A stretch of DNA of 64,000 bases. Origin: Staphylococcus condimenti. Lineage in GTDB: Bacteria; Bacillota; Bacilli; Staphylococcales; Staphylococcaceae. The stretch is taken from assembly GCF_001618885.1 (NCBI RefSeq), contig NZ_CP015114.1, positions 1,426,001 to 1,490,000 of the forward strand, read 5' to 3'. Numbering within the stretch: the first letter of the stretch is position 1; every line of letters begins with the position of its first letter. The notes under the pieces were generated by a model that made no database searches, was not told the DNA's origin, and worked only from the letters and a program-made list of their open reading frames with translations. Below, piece by piece: positions 28,334 through 37,375 of the stretch. Made by a program: the position numbers and the translations under genes.

Positions 28334-29026
28334 GTGGTTAAGAAAGTTTTAATTGTTAACACAAGCACAGATTATTTCGCAGATTCAGATGTTCCAACAG
28401 GATTATGGTTAGGAGAACTCGTACACTTCTATGATTTAATGCACCAAAACCACGTACAAATTGATATCGTAAATACCAAAGGCGGCTTGACTCCAATCGA
28501 CCCAGTCAGTACCTCACGTTTTATGCTCGACAAATTAACTAAAAAGTATTTAAATGACGATACATTTATGACGTTATTGAAAAACTCTCCTTCTATTAAA
28601 GAAATCACACCTACTGATTACAATGCCGTTTATTTTACTGGCGGTCATGGTGTAATGTATGATTTCCCAGGAAATCCAGATATTCAACGTGTCATTTCGG
28701 CAGTGAGAGAAAATGGCGGTGTTGTTTCAGCTGTCTGTCATGGCATTTGCGCATTCGTAGACTTCAAAGGCTTAGATGGTCGCTATTATGTTGATGGCAA
28801 ACGCTTAACAGGCTTTTCAAATTTAGAAGAAAAATTAGCAAATCGAAAAAAATTAGTTCCATTTATGCTTGAAGATAAATTAAAAGAAGAAGGCGCAGAT
28901 TACAGCAGAGCCTTTTTACCATTCCGCCCTTACGTTGTAGAAGATGGTCATTTAGTAACTGGACAAAATCCTCAATCGCCTAAAGGCGTCGCAGAAAAAG
29001 TACTCTACTTACTAAATGTGAAATAA
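28334..29026 (+). CDS. DJ-1/PfpI family protein, Hsp31-like
   Basis: The 230-aa protein of the DJ-1/ThiJ/PfpI superfamily has the nucleophile elbow cysteine Cys135 followed by His136 (AVCHGICAF) and Glu28 (LGELVHF), the residues of class I Hsp31-like proteins. The related staphylococcal Hsp31/HchA and glyoxalase III-type proteins act in protein repair or methylglyoxal removal under stress. Start is GTG with GGAGG 7 nt upstream. It is a single gene with an excellent terminator. Confidence 0.85.
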   Translation: MVKKVLIVNTSTDYFADSDVPTGLWLGELVHFYDLMHQNHVQIDIVNTKGGLTPIDPVSTSRFMLDKLTKKYLNDDTFMTLLKNSPSIKEITPTDYNAVYFTGGHGVMYDFPGNPDIQRVISAVRENGGVVSAVCHGICAFVDFKGLDGRYYVDGKRLTGFSNLEEKLANRKKLVPFMLEDKLKEEGADYSRAFLPFRPYVVEDGHLVTGQNPQSPKGVAEKVLYLLNVK

Positions 29027-29052
29027 GTAACTTCATTTTTAAAAATAGGCGC

Positions 29053-29095
29053 CGGCAGGTCTCAAAACTTTCGTTTTGAGACCTGCCGTTTTTTT
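29053..29095 (+). terminator. Strong terminator
   Basis: CGGCAGGTCTCAAAAC pairs perfectly (16 bp) with its complement over a 4-nt loop, followed by seven T. Confidence 0.95.
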
Positions 29096-29192
29096 ATCAT
29101 CAAAACCCTTACAAAACCTCAGAAAAAAATTCCTCTCTCAACATTGGTAAGACCTCCTCTTTTTGTGTTTTCAACAATTGTAATGATTAAAA

Positions 29193-29253
29193 ACACGTTG
29201 TCCTAAGGTCCAACGTGTAGGACCGACCATGAATTTAAATAAAGGAGGTCGGT
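29193..29253 (+). promoter_or_regulatory. Leader with competing hairpins
   Basis: Three stems compete in the transcript: ACACGTTG/CAACGTGT (29193-29218), GTCCTA/TAGGAC (29200-29223) and ACCGACC/GGTCGGT (29222-29253). The last one pairs part of the AAAGGAGG ribosome site of the 47-codon ORF at 29259. This looks like an attenuator or translation switch. Direct from sequence; regulation is inferred. Confidence 0.5.
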
Positions 29254-29258
29254 TAGAC

Positions 29259-29402
29259 ATGAGATGTCTATATCGAAAGAAAAAAATTAAAGTAAATTGT
29301 CTGAAACCCTATTGCAGTAGTCATTATAGTGAATTTCAAAATCCCCGCCAAAATGACGCTAGGTGCCTATATCTCTTTTGTATCATAGTGTTAACGGATT
29401 GA
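29259..29402 (+). CDS. Possible 47-aa leader peptide
   Basis: The ATG lies 10 nt after a perfect AAAGGAGG, and 47 codons end at TGA 29400-29402, inside the ribosome-site region of the next gene, so translation could be coupled. The peptide is basic and Cys-rich (five cysteines) with a hydrophobic end (RCLYLFCIIVLTD). I do not recognise it. It may be a regulatory leader and not a functional protein, because the upstream RNA can fold to hide its ribosome site. Confidence 0.45.
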   Translation: MRCLYRKKKIKVNCLKPYCSSHYSEFQNPRQNDARCLYLFCIIVLTD

Positions 29403-29412
29403 GGTGGAGATG

Positions 29413-29937
29413 ATGGAACAAGCATATAGAATATTGAATATCTACACTAGGTTAGTACAACAACAAACAGTCAACAAATCTGATTTAGCAGAACGCTTTA
29501 ATGTCAATAAGCGTACGATTCAACGTGATATCGATAATTTAAGAAATTATTTATATGAAAATGGTTCTTGGCATACCCAGATTTTATATGACACCAAAAC
29601 TGAAAGTTATTACCTTAATCTCCCCAATCTAATCAATCCCAAAACTTTCTATAACCAAAAGAAAATTTCAGTCACCTTTGAGATGATGCAAGAAGTATTT
29701 CGTTTACTTCACCCTTATTATACTTCTGAGATTATACAAAATATTACCCCCGAAATTATTCATGTGCGCATGGATATTTCAGAACAAAATGCACGTACTC
29801 TTGCTTTTATTTACCGCTCCAAAATTCGTGTCATCGAACCCGAGAATCTCTTACAAAAAGTAATAGATGACATGTTGGAGATGCAAAAAACATATTTAAA
29901 ACAAGAAATTAAAACAAATCTAGGAGGAACAACTTGA
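29413..29937 (+). CDS. HTH_11-type transcriptional regulator
   Basis: The protein of about 174 aa has an N-terminal winged helix of the DeoR/HTH_11 kind (residues about 5-55, with SDLAERFNVNKRTIQRDIDN) as in WYL-domain regulators. The following 110 residues resemble the start of a WYL-type regulator, but the protein is short and I see no full WYL domain. Several starts are possible (GTG 29404, ATG 29410, ATG 29413); 29413 best fits the upstream GAGG. Its stop overlaps the TTGA start of the lipoprotein gene, so it heads an operon of unknown role. Confidence 0.7.
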   Translation: MEQAYRILNIYTRLVQQQTVNKSDLAERFNVNKRTIQRDIDNLRNYLYENGSWHTQILYDTKTESYYLNLPNLINPKTFYNQKKISVTFEMMQEVFRLLHPYYTSEIIQNITPEIIHVRMDISEQNARTLAFIYRSKIRVIEPENLLQKVIDDMLEMQKTYLKQEIKTNLGGTT

Positions 29938-30776
29938 AAAAAATAATCCCTGCACTATTGATCGCAACTCCGCTGCTGTTAGCAGGTTGCGGTCAAAATA
30001 ATGAGGACAAAAATGAAACAAAGCACACCGATAATACTGAAAGTACAACAAAATCAAAAGAAACCACTTCAGAACAAAATTATAAAGATATCACACTTTC
30101 AGATATTTTTGCTGATGGTAAACCGCATATCCTCTATCGGATAAGCCCAATGGTCGAAAATGGCGGAGAAGATAACAAACATCAACCTGTTAAAGTAGTG
30201 GATAATTCAATTGATGATGCTTCAGTCAGCCAAGTGATTTATGTAAAAAACAATCAAGCACGTCAATTTTTCATCTACAGTAACGACGATTTAAGATTAG
30301 GAAAGTTCTTAAAAATAAGTCCTGATGAAATCTTAAAGAAAATGAATCACTTAGCTGAAATACAGGAAAAAGAGGGCGACAATATGAATCCCTCAATGAC
30401 TACAACCGATAATTTTACCAATATTGAAAAGTTCATCTATCAAAAAAATCATAAAATCGAAGGAACTGGCTATAACTTTTCTCCAGCAACAGATGGCACA
30501 TTAGAAATCAACCCAGAAAACCCCAACTTAAAATTACGTACTAAAGAGTTCAAACCTGATTTCACAGCTAAAGTTAAACCTTTTAAATACAAAGGCAAAA
30601 CTTATGCAGGTATCTCTCCATATGATGGCGAAATTTTAATCACTGAAGTACCTGCAGACACTGAAATAGAATTAGATACTAAAAAAGATAAAGACATGCA
30701 TGTCATTGATTACAAAGACTCTGAAAGCGGACAAAAGGAAGCTGAAGAAAAAAAGAAAGATTTTGATAACTTATAA
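29934..30776 (+). CDS. Lipoprotein, unknown function (paralogue of the gene at 31333)
   Basis: The 280-aa protein has a lipoprotein signal peptide with lipobox LLLAGC (Cys about 19), then a Lys/Glu/Thr-rich linker and a globular domain. The segment ITLSDIFADGKPHILYRI and the following VSQVIYVKNNQA resemble SIKDIINDEKEHVIWA and VSQIIFTKNGKI in the lipoprotein at 31333, so the two are distant paralogues. It starts with TTG overlapping the previous stop, with GGAGG upstream. It should be anchored on the outer face of the membrane. Function is not known. Confidence 0.72.
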   Translation: MKKIIPALLIATPLLLAGCGQNNEDKNETKHTDNTESTTKSKETTSEQNYKDITLSDIFADGKPHILYRISPMVENGGEDNKHQPVKVVDNSIDDASVSQVIYVKNNQARQFFIYSNDDLRLGKFLKISPDEILKKMNHLAEIQEKEGDNMNPSMTTTDNFTNIEKFIYQKNHKIEGTGYNFSPATDGTLEINPENPNLKLRTKEFKPDFTAKVKPFKYKGKTYAGISPYDGEILITEVPADTEIELDTKKDKDMHVIDYKDSESGQKEAEEKKKDFDNL

Positions 30777-30790
30777 GGAGGTTACTTGTC

Positions 30791-31330
30791 ATGTATTGCA
30801 GTAAATGTGGTGCTGAATTAAATCCAAAAGATGCTTTTTGTGCGTGCTGCGGAAAACCGGTTGCTTCAAATTCCAATACAACAAAATCTGCCAACGTTAC
30901 TAACCAATTAAATATTTGGCAGAATTACCAAGCCTTTTGGCAAAATTTCATAAACTTTAAAGATATAGCAAAACGGACACCTTTTTGGGTGAGTACCATT
31001 TTAAACATCATTATTACAACCGTATTATTGATTATCGGTATTACAGGAAAAGATGAATTAACAGGACAGGCTTCTCCAATATTATATATAGCAATTCTCT
31101 TTATCATTGTGACCTTCTGTCCTCAACTCGCAATCACATATCGTCGTTTCAATGATGCAAAGAAACGCAAATGGAGTATTTGGGCAAATCTTATTTTACC
31201 TATAGACCCTATTATGGAAATCGTCAACGGTACAGGTAGTCCTATCTCATCGTTACTCCTTTTCGTCACAATTGGTCTATTCATCTACAATTCCATCATT
31301 TTAATTTCACCATCAAAGGAGAGTATCTAA
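30791..31330 (+). CDS. Zinc-ribbon DUF805 membrane protein
   Basis: The 179-aa protein starts with a short zinc ribbon (CSKCG at residues 3-7 and CACCG about 20) followed by four hydrophobic segments of a DUF805-like domain (with YRRFNDAKKRKWSIWANL between helices). The combination is common in Firmicutes membrane proteins of unknown role. It lies between the two related lipoproteins, with AAGGAGG upstream and 2 bp to the next gene, so the three are one operon and may form one envelope complex. Confidence 0.75.
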   Translation: MYCSKCGAELNPKDAFCACCGKPVASNSNTTKSANVTNQLNIWQNYQAFWQNFINFKDIAKRTPFWVSTILNIIITTVLLIIGITGKDELTGQASPILYIAILFIIVTFCPQLAITYRRFNDAKKRKWSIWANLILPIDPIMEIVNGTGSPISSLLLFVTIGLFIYNSIILISPSKESI

Positions 31331-31332
31331 CC

Positions 31333-32037
31333 ATGAAAAAAGCATTTATCATTTTGTTCGCATGTATTTTAATTACTGCCTTAACAGGGTGTGAAAAAGA
31401 TTTCAAAGATAAAAAAGAAGTATCTATTAAAGATATTATCAACGATGAAAAAGAACATGTTATTTGGGCGACAGGCGGTGGCGGTGAAGATGCAGGCTAT
31501 GTTTCACAAATTATTTTTACAAAAAACGGCAAAATCAAGTCTATCCCAATCGATCAATCAGCTGAAGTACCAACAAGCTTTATTGAAAGCAATACTCCTT
31601 CTGAATTAGAAGATAAGATGAAAAAAGATGGTCCTCCTGAATATAAAGAAGCAAAATGGCAAGATCCTGCATATATTGTGATTGAAAATAGCGAGGAAAA
31701 ACCGCTTGTCACTATGGTCATCAACAACAAAAAAGGTATGAAAGACCATGATAAAAAATCTGTAGATCGTGTCATGGAGGATTTGGGCAATACCGAAGCA
31801 CACGTCATGTATTCTGAAACAAGCAGCGGCGGAACTCAATATCCTACAGACAAACCTAAAACTTATGGTACATTTACCTTCGATCCATCTATCATAACTG
31901 GCAATGATGATGCAGAAAGAACAATAAGTTTTACTACTTTACTGGAGAAAGGCCAAAAGTTAGTTCAACTATCTAAAGATGACTTGAAAAATGACGATCA
32001 TGTTTATAACTTCAGTCGAAGTGAACTTGAAAATTAA
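31333..32037 (+). CDS. Lipoprotein, unknown function (paralogue of the gene at 29934)
   Basis: The 234-aa lipoprotein has lipobox LTGC (Cys about 20). It shares the layout and several segments with the upstream lipoprotein, as noted there. Its last part (SFTTLLEKGQKLVQLSKDDL) has no recognised motif. AAAGGAG precedes the ATG. It is the last gene of the operon, followed by a bidirectional terminator. Confidence 0.72.
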   Translation: MKKAFIILFACILITALTGCEKDFKDKKEVSIKDIINDEKEHVIWATGGGGEDAGYVSQIIFTKNGKIKSIPIDQSAEVPTSFIESNTPSELEDKMKKDGPPEYKEAKWQDPAYIVIENSEEKPLVTMVINNKKGMKDHDKKSVDRVMEDLGNTEAHVMYSETSSGGTQYPTDKPKTYGTFTFDPSIITGNDDAERTISFTTLLEKGQKLVQLSKDDLKNDDHVYNFSRSELEN

Positions 32038-32049
32038 ACAAAAATAAAA

Positions 32050-32100
32050 AACCTAGGAATAGCGGGATTTCAATCTTCCCACTTTCCTAGGTCTCTTTTT
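32050..32100. terminator. Bidirectional terminator
   Basis: ACCTAGGAA pairs with TTCCTAGGT, with an inner GGGA/TCCC stem; T-rich tails on both strands. It serves convergent genes. Confidence 0.85.
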
Positions 32101-32703
32101 TTAATCTTCTAAAGCTTTTGCAGCGTCATTTAAAGCAGCTTCTGTAATACCGTGAGATACAGTCCAGTGTGTTTCTACTTTCGCACCTGAACGTTTGAAG
32201 ATATCAATGACACGTTCACTTTCTGATACAGGGACGATTGGATCTTGTGTGCCCATTGAAAGGAAAATAGTCATGTTGCTCAAGTCTCTCACATTTTCAA
32301 TATCTGTTGGATATAACGGTGCAAAGAGTAAGGCTTTCGCAAATGTTGTATCCTCTCTCAATAATAAATTGATAGCCATATTAGAACCATTTGAGAAACC
32401 GACAAGAACTGCTTTATCTAAGTCGAAGTTATAATGCTCTGCCGCTTCTTTCAAGAAAGCATTCAATTCATCACTACGTTCTGCTAAATCTTCCCAGTCA
32501 TATTGTCCTTCTCCGACACGTTTAAAGAAACGTGCCATGCCACCTTCAGAGACATTTCCTTTTACACTTAATACATTGTAATCAGGATTTAGACGGAGTG
32601 CTACCGGAATTAAGTCAGTTTCATCTCCGCCAGTACCGTGAAACATGATGAATGTTGGTTGATTGTTATCTTTTCCTTTTCGGAAAATGTGTTTCATATC
32701 CAT
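32101..32703 (-). CDS. mhqD: Carboxylesterase/phospholipase-type hydrolase, MhqD-like
   Basis: The 200-aa alpha/beta hydrolase has the oxyanion motif FHGTGGDETD and nucleophile elbow GFSNGSN, with Asp and His of the triad in GTQDPIVP and VSHGI. It follows the ring-cleaving dioxygenase gene by 21 bp. The mhqO-mhqD pair is known in Bacillus and staphylococci for detoxifying quinones and azo compounds under MhqR/QsrR control. The regulator is not in this window. Confidence 0.85.
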   Translation of the reverse strand: MDMKHIFRKGKDNNQPTFIMFHGTGGDETDLIPVALRLNPDYNVLSVKGNVSEGGMARFFKRVGEGQYDWEDLAERSDELNAFLKEAAEHYNFDLDKAVLVGFSNGSNMAINLLLREDTTFAKALLFAPLYPTDIENVRDLSNMTIFLSMGTQDPIVPVSESERVIDIFKRSGAKVETHWTVSHGITEAALNDAAKALED

Positions 32704-32724
32704 TGATATCTTTCCTCCTTCAAA

Positions 32725-33717
32725 TTATTGTTGTGCTTTGCGATCAGGTTGGTTATGACGCGTTGTGTCTATATGACGTACTTCACCTTCGATAGCTTCA
32801 CGTTTTGGTTCTAAGAATGGTGGTAATGAAAGAATTTCACCTAATGTTTCATAAGGTTCATCGCCAGTGAAGCCTGGTCCGTCTGTCGCAATTTCAACTA
32901 AGATGCCTGGATAGAATTTTGAATAAAGTGATTTGAAGTAATAACGTTCAACAAAACCTGAGTTGCCGATATTATATGAATTCAAACGCTCAATCCATTC
33001 ATCCAGCCCTTCTTTATCATTAACACGGAATGCAGTATGGTGAATTGTGCCGTAACCTTGCATACCAGGATTACCGCCTTGTTTATGAACAATCACTTGG
33101 CCGCCATTTCCGCCTTGTCCTGTTTCGAAAAGATGATAATCTCCTTCTGAATCTACTTCTTTATAACCATACACTTCTTCGAAGACTGCTTTAAATGCTT
33201 CATAACGGCTGACATTCAACTCGATTGGACCTAGACCTACAATGGCATATTCTTCTGGCACCGGACCATTTTTCCAAGCAACGCCTGGTTCAACACTGCC
33301 TTCTTTATCAGTTTCATCTGAGATAAGATTATATTGTTGTCCGTCGAAATCTTCATAACGGATTATTTTTTTACCTAATAATGTTTCAACATCTGAATGA
33401 TCAATATTTAATTTATCAAAACGATCTGCCCAATATTCAATAGCAGCATCTGACGGTACACGTAAAGAAATTCGTGCGATTTCATCTGTTCCGTGTGTTC
33501 CTTTTGGAATTCCAGGGAAATCAAAGAATGTCACATCTGTGCCTGCATTACCTTCATCATCTGCGAAGAATAAATGATACGTATGAATATCATCTTGGTT
33601 CACTGTTTTTTTCACTAAACGTAAGCCCAATACATCTGTATAGAAATCGTAAATTTTAACAGCATCACTTGTAATTGCTGTAACGTGGTGCATACCTTTT
33701 AAGTTTTGCATCTTCAT
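32725..33717 (-). CDS. mhqO: Ring-cleaving dioxygenase, MhqO-like
   Basis: The 330-aa protein has two vicinal-oxygen-chelate (glyoxalase-fold) halves. The N-terminal half opens MHHVTAITSDAVKIYDFYTD and the C-terminal half has TIHHTAFRVND, giving the metal-binding histidines, with GILVEIATDGPGF near the end providing the glutamate. It should open the ring of hydroquinone-like compounds. GGAG precedes the ATG. First gene of the mhqO-mhqD operon. Confidence 0.87.
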   Translation of the reverse strand: MKMQNLKGMHHVTAITSDAVKIYDFYTDVLGLRLVKKTVNQDDIHTYHLFFADDEGNAGTDVTFFDFPGIPKGTHGTDEIARISLRVPSDAAIEYWADRFDKLNIDHSDVETLLGKKIIRYEDFDGQQYNLISDETDKEGSVEPGVAWKNGPVPEEYAIVGLGPIELNVSRYEAFKAVFEEVYGYKEVDSEGDYHLFETGQGGNGGQVIVHKQGGNPGMQGYGTIHHTAFRVNDKEGLDEWIERLNSYNIGNSGFVERYYFKSLYSKFYPGILVEIATDGPGFTGDEPYETLGEILSLPPFLEPKREAIEGEVRHIDTTRHNQPDRKAQQ

Positions 33718-33832
33718 TTCATCTCCTTTTAATTAAAAAGCTATCTAAGCCGTGTGCTTTATAGGTATATATTTTATACTTAATATAATAATGCTACTTA
33801 TGGATTTTTGCAAGCTTTATGTTTCTCTACTC

Positions 33833-33871
33833 AAAAAAGGCCCCAGAACCCGCATTCTGAAGCCTTTTTTT
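33833..33871 (-). terminator. Terminator of the PadR/DUF4097 operon
   Basis: AAAGGC-TTCAGAA pairs with TTCTGG-GGCCTTT on the minus strand, with a T-run after it. Confidence 0.75.
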
Positions 33872-33906
33872 GAAACTGCGATATAACTGTGCATAAGATA
33901 GTACGA

Positions 33907-34722
33907 TTAATTTATTACTACTTTACCCGTATCTGTATCTACTTGAACCTTAAAATTACCTTGTCCATATTTTTCATTTTTTAATTGAGGTTGATTCACT
34001 CTTATTTCACTGCCATTATCTTCATCAGTTTTATTAATGAGTTTAGTGTTTTTAGGTGCTTTGGCATAATCTAACTCAATATCTCCTGTATCTGTGCTTG
34101 TATCGATATCAGCATCTCCATTAATAGATTTGATAATAACATCTCCTGTATCACTTTGGGCAGATACATCTTTAAACTCTGTTTTAAGCAGCTCAATATC
34201 ACCGGTATCGCTTGTTAAGTCTAATTGCTTACTTTCACTATTTTTAAATTGAATATCTCCTGTATTCGTTACAGCTTCAACTTGTTTGGCTTTTAATCCT
34301 TCGATTGTGATATCACTCGTGTCATTATATAATTCTGCTTTTTCTAACATACGGTTTGGCACAGTAATCGTGATATCTGTTGGTTTGATACCCTGAACAT
34401 TAAAATTAATCTTAGAACCCTTATGTGCTTCTTTTACAAAAAGTGTACCATTTTTAATTTTACTTGTTATTTCTGTATGTTCTTTATCCCCACTTTTCGC
34501 TTTAACGCTAAAGTGCTTTCCACGTTTCACTTTGACATCTGCCAATTGACTATTTACTTTCAACTTTTTAATTGAAGTATCTTCTTTTTGATAAACTTTT
34601 TCGTAATTCAAAGGATGCGAAGGTGTGTTTGAACCTTTTTTAATTTCAAAATACGTCGCTAATCCGAAGCCGATAAACATGAGCAGTCCGATTGTAAATA
34701 ATATAATCAATACTTTTTTCAT
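33907..34722 (-). CDS. DUF4097 (LiaG/YvlB-like) beta-repeat envelope protein
   Basis: The 271-aa protein has an N-terminal membrane anchor (MKKVLIILFTIGLLMFIGFG) and a repeated beta-strand domain with several TGDI units (ITNTGDIQFKN-like, TSDTGDIELL, QSDTGDVIIK, STDTGDIELD), the DUF4097 right-handed beta pattern. The ATG at 34722 overlaps the previous stop as ATGA. It is the third gene of a PadR-DUF1700-DUF4097 module widespread in Firmicutes, often linked to envelope stress. Exact role unknown. Confidence 0.82.
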   Translation of the reverse strand: MKKVLIILFTIGLLMFIGFGLATYFEIKKGSNTPSHPLNYEKVYQKEDTSIKKLKVNSQLADVKVKRGKHFSVKAKSGDKEHTEITSKIKNGTLFVKEAHKGSKINFNVQGIKPTDITITVPNRMLEKAELYNDTSDITIEGLKAKQVEAVTNTGDIQFKNSESKQLDLTSDTGDIELLKTEFKDVSAQSDTGDVIIKSINGDADIDTSTDTGDIELDYAKAPKNTKLINKTDEDNGSEIRVNQPQLKNEKYGQGNFKVQVDTDTGKVVIN

Positions 34723-35279
34723 GAGCGTGCACTTCCCTTCACAACATTGATATTCCATCTGAGATACTTCATGAATAAAATGAAGCTCCATTTACAAGCC
34801 AAATATGTGATAACAAGCAACATTAAACCGACACCGAACATGGCAAAGACTGTATAAGTTTCTACTGGTATAATCATGCTGAACCCATCTACAAAACCTT
34901 TCACTAAGAGTAAAACAGGTGAGACAAGAAGTGTAGCAGTTGCTGTAATAAGTCCAAAGAGGATACCAAGCAGTGTTGTTAAAATTACAAAGACTACAAA
35001 GAAGTTAAGAATACTGAGTCCCATAACTGCTATGATGGCATTTGTAACATTATTAGGGTTTTTAGAATCTTCAACTTTATCCATTGCTGAAGTCGCACTC
35101 ATCTCACGTCCGATAGACTTAGGATTGCCGAGCTCTTTAGAAATTTCTTCTTCTGTCTTACCAGCTTCTTTACCGCTAATAAAATGTGTTTCATATTCAT
35201 TCAAGATATCGCGTCGTTCTTCAGGAGTGACTCTAGTTAAATAGCGATCTAGTAGTCTTAAATATTCTTGTTTATTCAT
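34719..35279 (-). CDS. DUF1700 / HAAS-domain membrane protein
   Basis: The 186-aa protein starts with the HAAS/DUF1700 helical domain (MNKQEYLRLLDRYLTRVTPE, then EISKELGNPKSIGREM) followed by three or four membrane helices. Members partner with PadR regulators and DUF4097 proteins. I use ATG 35279, with GAGGAG 8 nt upstream; it overlaps the padR stop. Translationally coupled at both ends. Confidence 0.82.
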   Translation of the reverse strand: MNKQEYLRLLDRYLTRVTPEERRDILNEYETHFISGKEAGKTEEEISKELGNPKSIGREMSATSAMDKVEDSKNPNNVTNAIIAVMGLSILNFFVVFVILTTLLGILFGLITATATLLVSPVLLLVKGFVDGFSMIIPVETYTVFAMFGVGLMLLVITYLACKWSFILFMKYLRWNINVVKGSARS

Positions 35280-35595
35280 CAACTTCACTCTCCTCTATAA
35301 ACAAATTGACAGCATCTGTAAAATCTTTCCATTCTGCTAAAAGTGATTTTAGACGTTCTCGACCTTCTTCTGTGATTTTGTAGTATTTGCGTGCCGGCCC
35401 TTCTGTTGAAGGTTTAAAATATGTGGTCAAATAGCCTTCTTTTACTAGGCGGCGCATGAGTGGATAAACTGTGCCCTCTGCAATTGAAATACGAGGTGTG
35501 ATTTTTTGAACTAAGGAATAACCATATTGATCTTCACCTTTAATAATGAGTAGTACTAGGAATTCCAAAGCCCCCTTTTTAAATTGTATATTCAT
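35272..35595 (-). CDS. PadR-family regulator
   Basis: The 107-aa winged-helix protein has the PadR signature (GYSLVQKITPRISIAEGTVY followed by PLMRRLVKEGYL). It is the first gene of a three-gene operon and probably represses it. The 5' region (35600-35700) holds AGTACT...GGTACT-like repeats that could be its operator, as PadR members usually autoregulate. Confidence 0.85.
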   Translation of the reverse strand: MNIQFKKGALEFLVLLIIKGEDQYGYSLVQKITPRISIAEGTVYPLMRRLVKEGYLTTYFKPSTEGPARKYYKITEEGRERLKSLLAEWKDFTDAVNLFIEESEVDE

Positions 35596-35785
35596 CGCAT
35601 TACCTCCATATACATTAATCAGTACTGTGTAATGTTTACTAGTTGTTATCTATAATATAGCACGCGGTACTAAACAATACAAGGTAGTAAATAATAAATA
35701 ATTGTAGAAGTTGTGACAATTTTCACTTTCAATATTATAAAATTCCGTAAACCCTATTGTTACGCTTTTAGAAGACATAAAAATA

Positions 35786-35828
35786 CCGTTGTTTTGATTG
35801 TTATAAAACCAAAACAACGGCGTTTTTC
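35786..35828 (-). terminator. Terminator of methionine synthase-like gene
   Basis: CCGTTGTTTTG pairs with CAAAACAACGG over a 12-13-nt loop; on the minus strand a T-run follows. Confidence 0.85.
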
Positions 35829-35830
35829 AG

Positions 35831-36958
35831 CTAACCTTCAACTTTTTCAGTCTTCCATACTTCTTCAGCAATGCTTTTTACTAAACGTATTTTAGCCCAT
35901 TGCTCTTCTTCTGTCAGATTATTTCCTTCTTCTGTAGAAGCAAATCCGCATTGTGTACTTAACGCTAAATTCTCTAACGGGATGTATTGGCTTGCTTCTT
36001 TGATACGTGCAATCACTTCATCACGATCTTCAAGTTTTCCATCTTTTGAAGTAATGAGTCCTAAAACAACATTTTTCCCTTCAGATACATGGGCTAAAGG
36101 TTCAAACCCTCCAGAACGGTCTGTATCATATTCTAAGAGATAATTATCAACATTTTCTCTATCAAACAGTGGTGAAGCTACAGAATCATAAGCCCCTTCA
36201 GCAAACCATGTGGAGCGATAATTTCCGCGGCAGACATGCGTTTGTACTGTTAAATCTTCAGGTAATCCTTCAATTGCTTTATTATTTGCTTTAACAAATA
36301 TTTCTTTCAAACGTTCTTTCTCTTTCGCATCACCATTTTTACCATTAATTTCTGTTTGATCTCCTACTAATCTGCCCCAAGTTGTATCATCGAATTGTAT
36401 AGTACGTAATCCCTCATTATATAAATCTTGGATGACAGTTTGATATGCTTTCGCAATTGCATCAATCAATTCATCTTCTGTCGGATAAAAGCTTTTAGTG
36501 GCTTCGATGTTTTCTTTACGTGTTAGTTCAGAGAACAAACGGGCAGGTGCTGGTACAGTTTGACGTGCTTCAATGCCTTATGGTGTATGTGCTTTTAAAA
36601 ACTTATAATGCTCGACGAACGGATGATTTTCCCCGCTTATGTAGTTGTTTAATCTTGCTGTTTCAAAACGAGATTGTACATTTTCAAATTCAAAACCTCC
36701 CGCATCTTTAATTGCTTCTACACCGTTTAATCCCCAAAAGAAATCTAAATGCCACCAACTGCGACGAAATTCTCCATCGGTAATAGATTTCAAACCATTT
36801 TCTACTTGTTTTGCGATGAGCTTTTTAATCTCTTCATCTTCCACTTTCGAAAGCGCTGCTTGATTAATCGTCCCTTGTTCAAATTGTGCACGTGCTTTTT
36901 TCAATGCTTCTGGTCTTAAAAAACTTCCCACAATATCATATCTTAATAATTCAGTCAT
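35831..36958 (-). pseudogene. Methionine synthase-like (YxjG/YxjH type), interrupted by one stop codon
   Basis: The gene encodes a cobalamin-independent methionine synthase-like protein of about 375 aa (MetE C-terminal domain family, as YxjG/YxjH), which transfers methyl groups to homocysteine. An in-frame TAA splits it after KFLKAHTP, and the same frame resumes directly with GIEARQTVPAPARLFSEL to the end. GAA to TAA is the simplest change. The second part holds the conserved CRGNYRST and STQCGFAS zinc-ligand segments. Start at ATG 36958, GGGAG 9 nt upstream. A T-box leader lies upstream, so methionine control was in place. As read, only the first third is translated. Confidence 0.9.
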
Positions 36959-37000
36959 ATTAAACATCTCCCTGTTTTATTTATCTTTTCCAAACAACTC

Positions 37001-37240
37001 AAAAAACCCCTATAGAGCTTTGGCTCTATAGGGGCGAAGAATCTATTTTCACGCGGTACCACCCGAATTTGTGCATGTTGAAGCACATCTCAAAAAAGCA
37101 CTCATAATCAAGTACTTCCGGCGGTCATAACGTGCGCCACTACGTGTTAACTTAATCATTCAGCCAACAGATTCAGAGTCCATTTTCTACATTCTCAAAT
37201 CGCTTTTTCACACCACACAAAAGCTCTCTGAAGATTTTTA
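37001..37240 (-). promoter_or_regulatory. T-box leader riboswitch
   Basis: On the minus strand the conserved T-box core GGTGGTACCGCG (37051-37064 region) is followed by a perfect terminator stem CCCCTATAGAG/CTCTATAGGGG (37007-37034) and a T-run. The upstream 170 bp can form stem I. An ATG near 37181-37183 is a possible Met specifier, which would fit the methionine gene downstream; I could not fold stem I to prove it. Confidence 0.9.
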
Positions 37241-37375
37241 AATATATACTTTACTCATCTTTATCTTTTCGAATTATTTGATTAATGCTCATTCTATATT
37301 TAAAAGAATATTCTGTCAACTTTAAAATAATAAAAGAGTTTGCTTTTTTCAACAAACTCTTCGTTATTTCTAATT

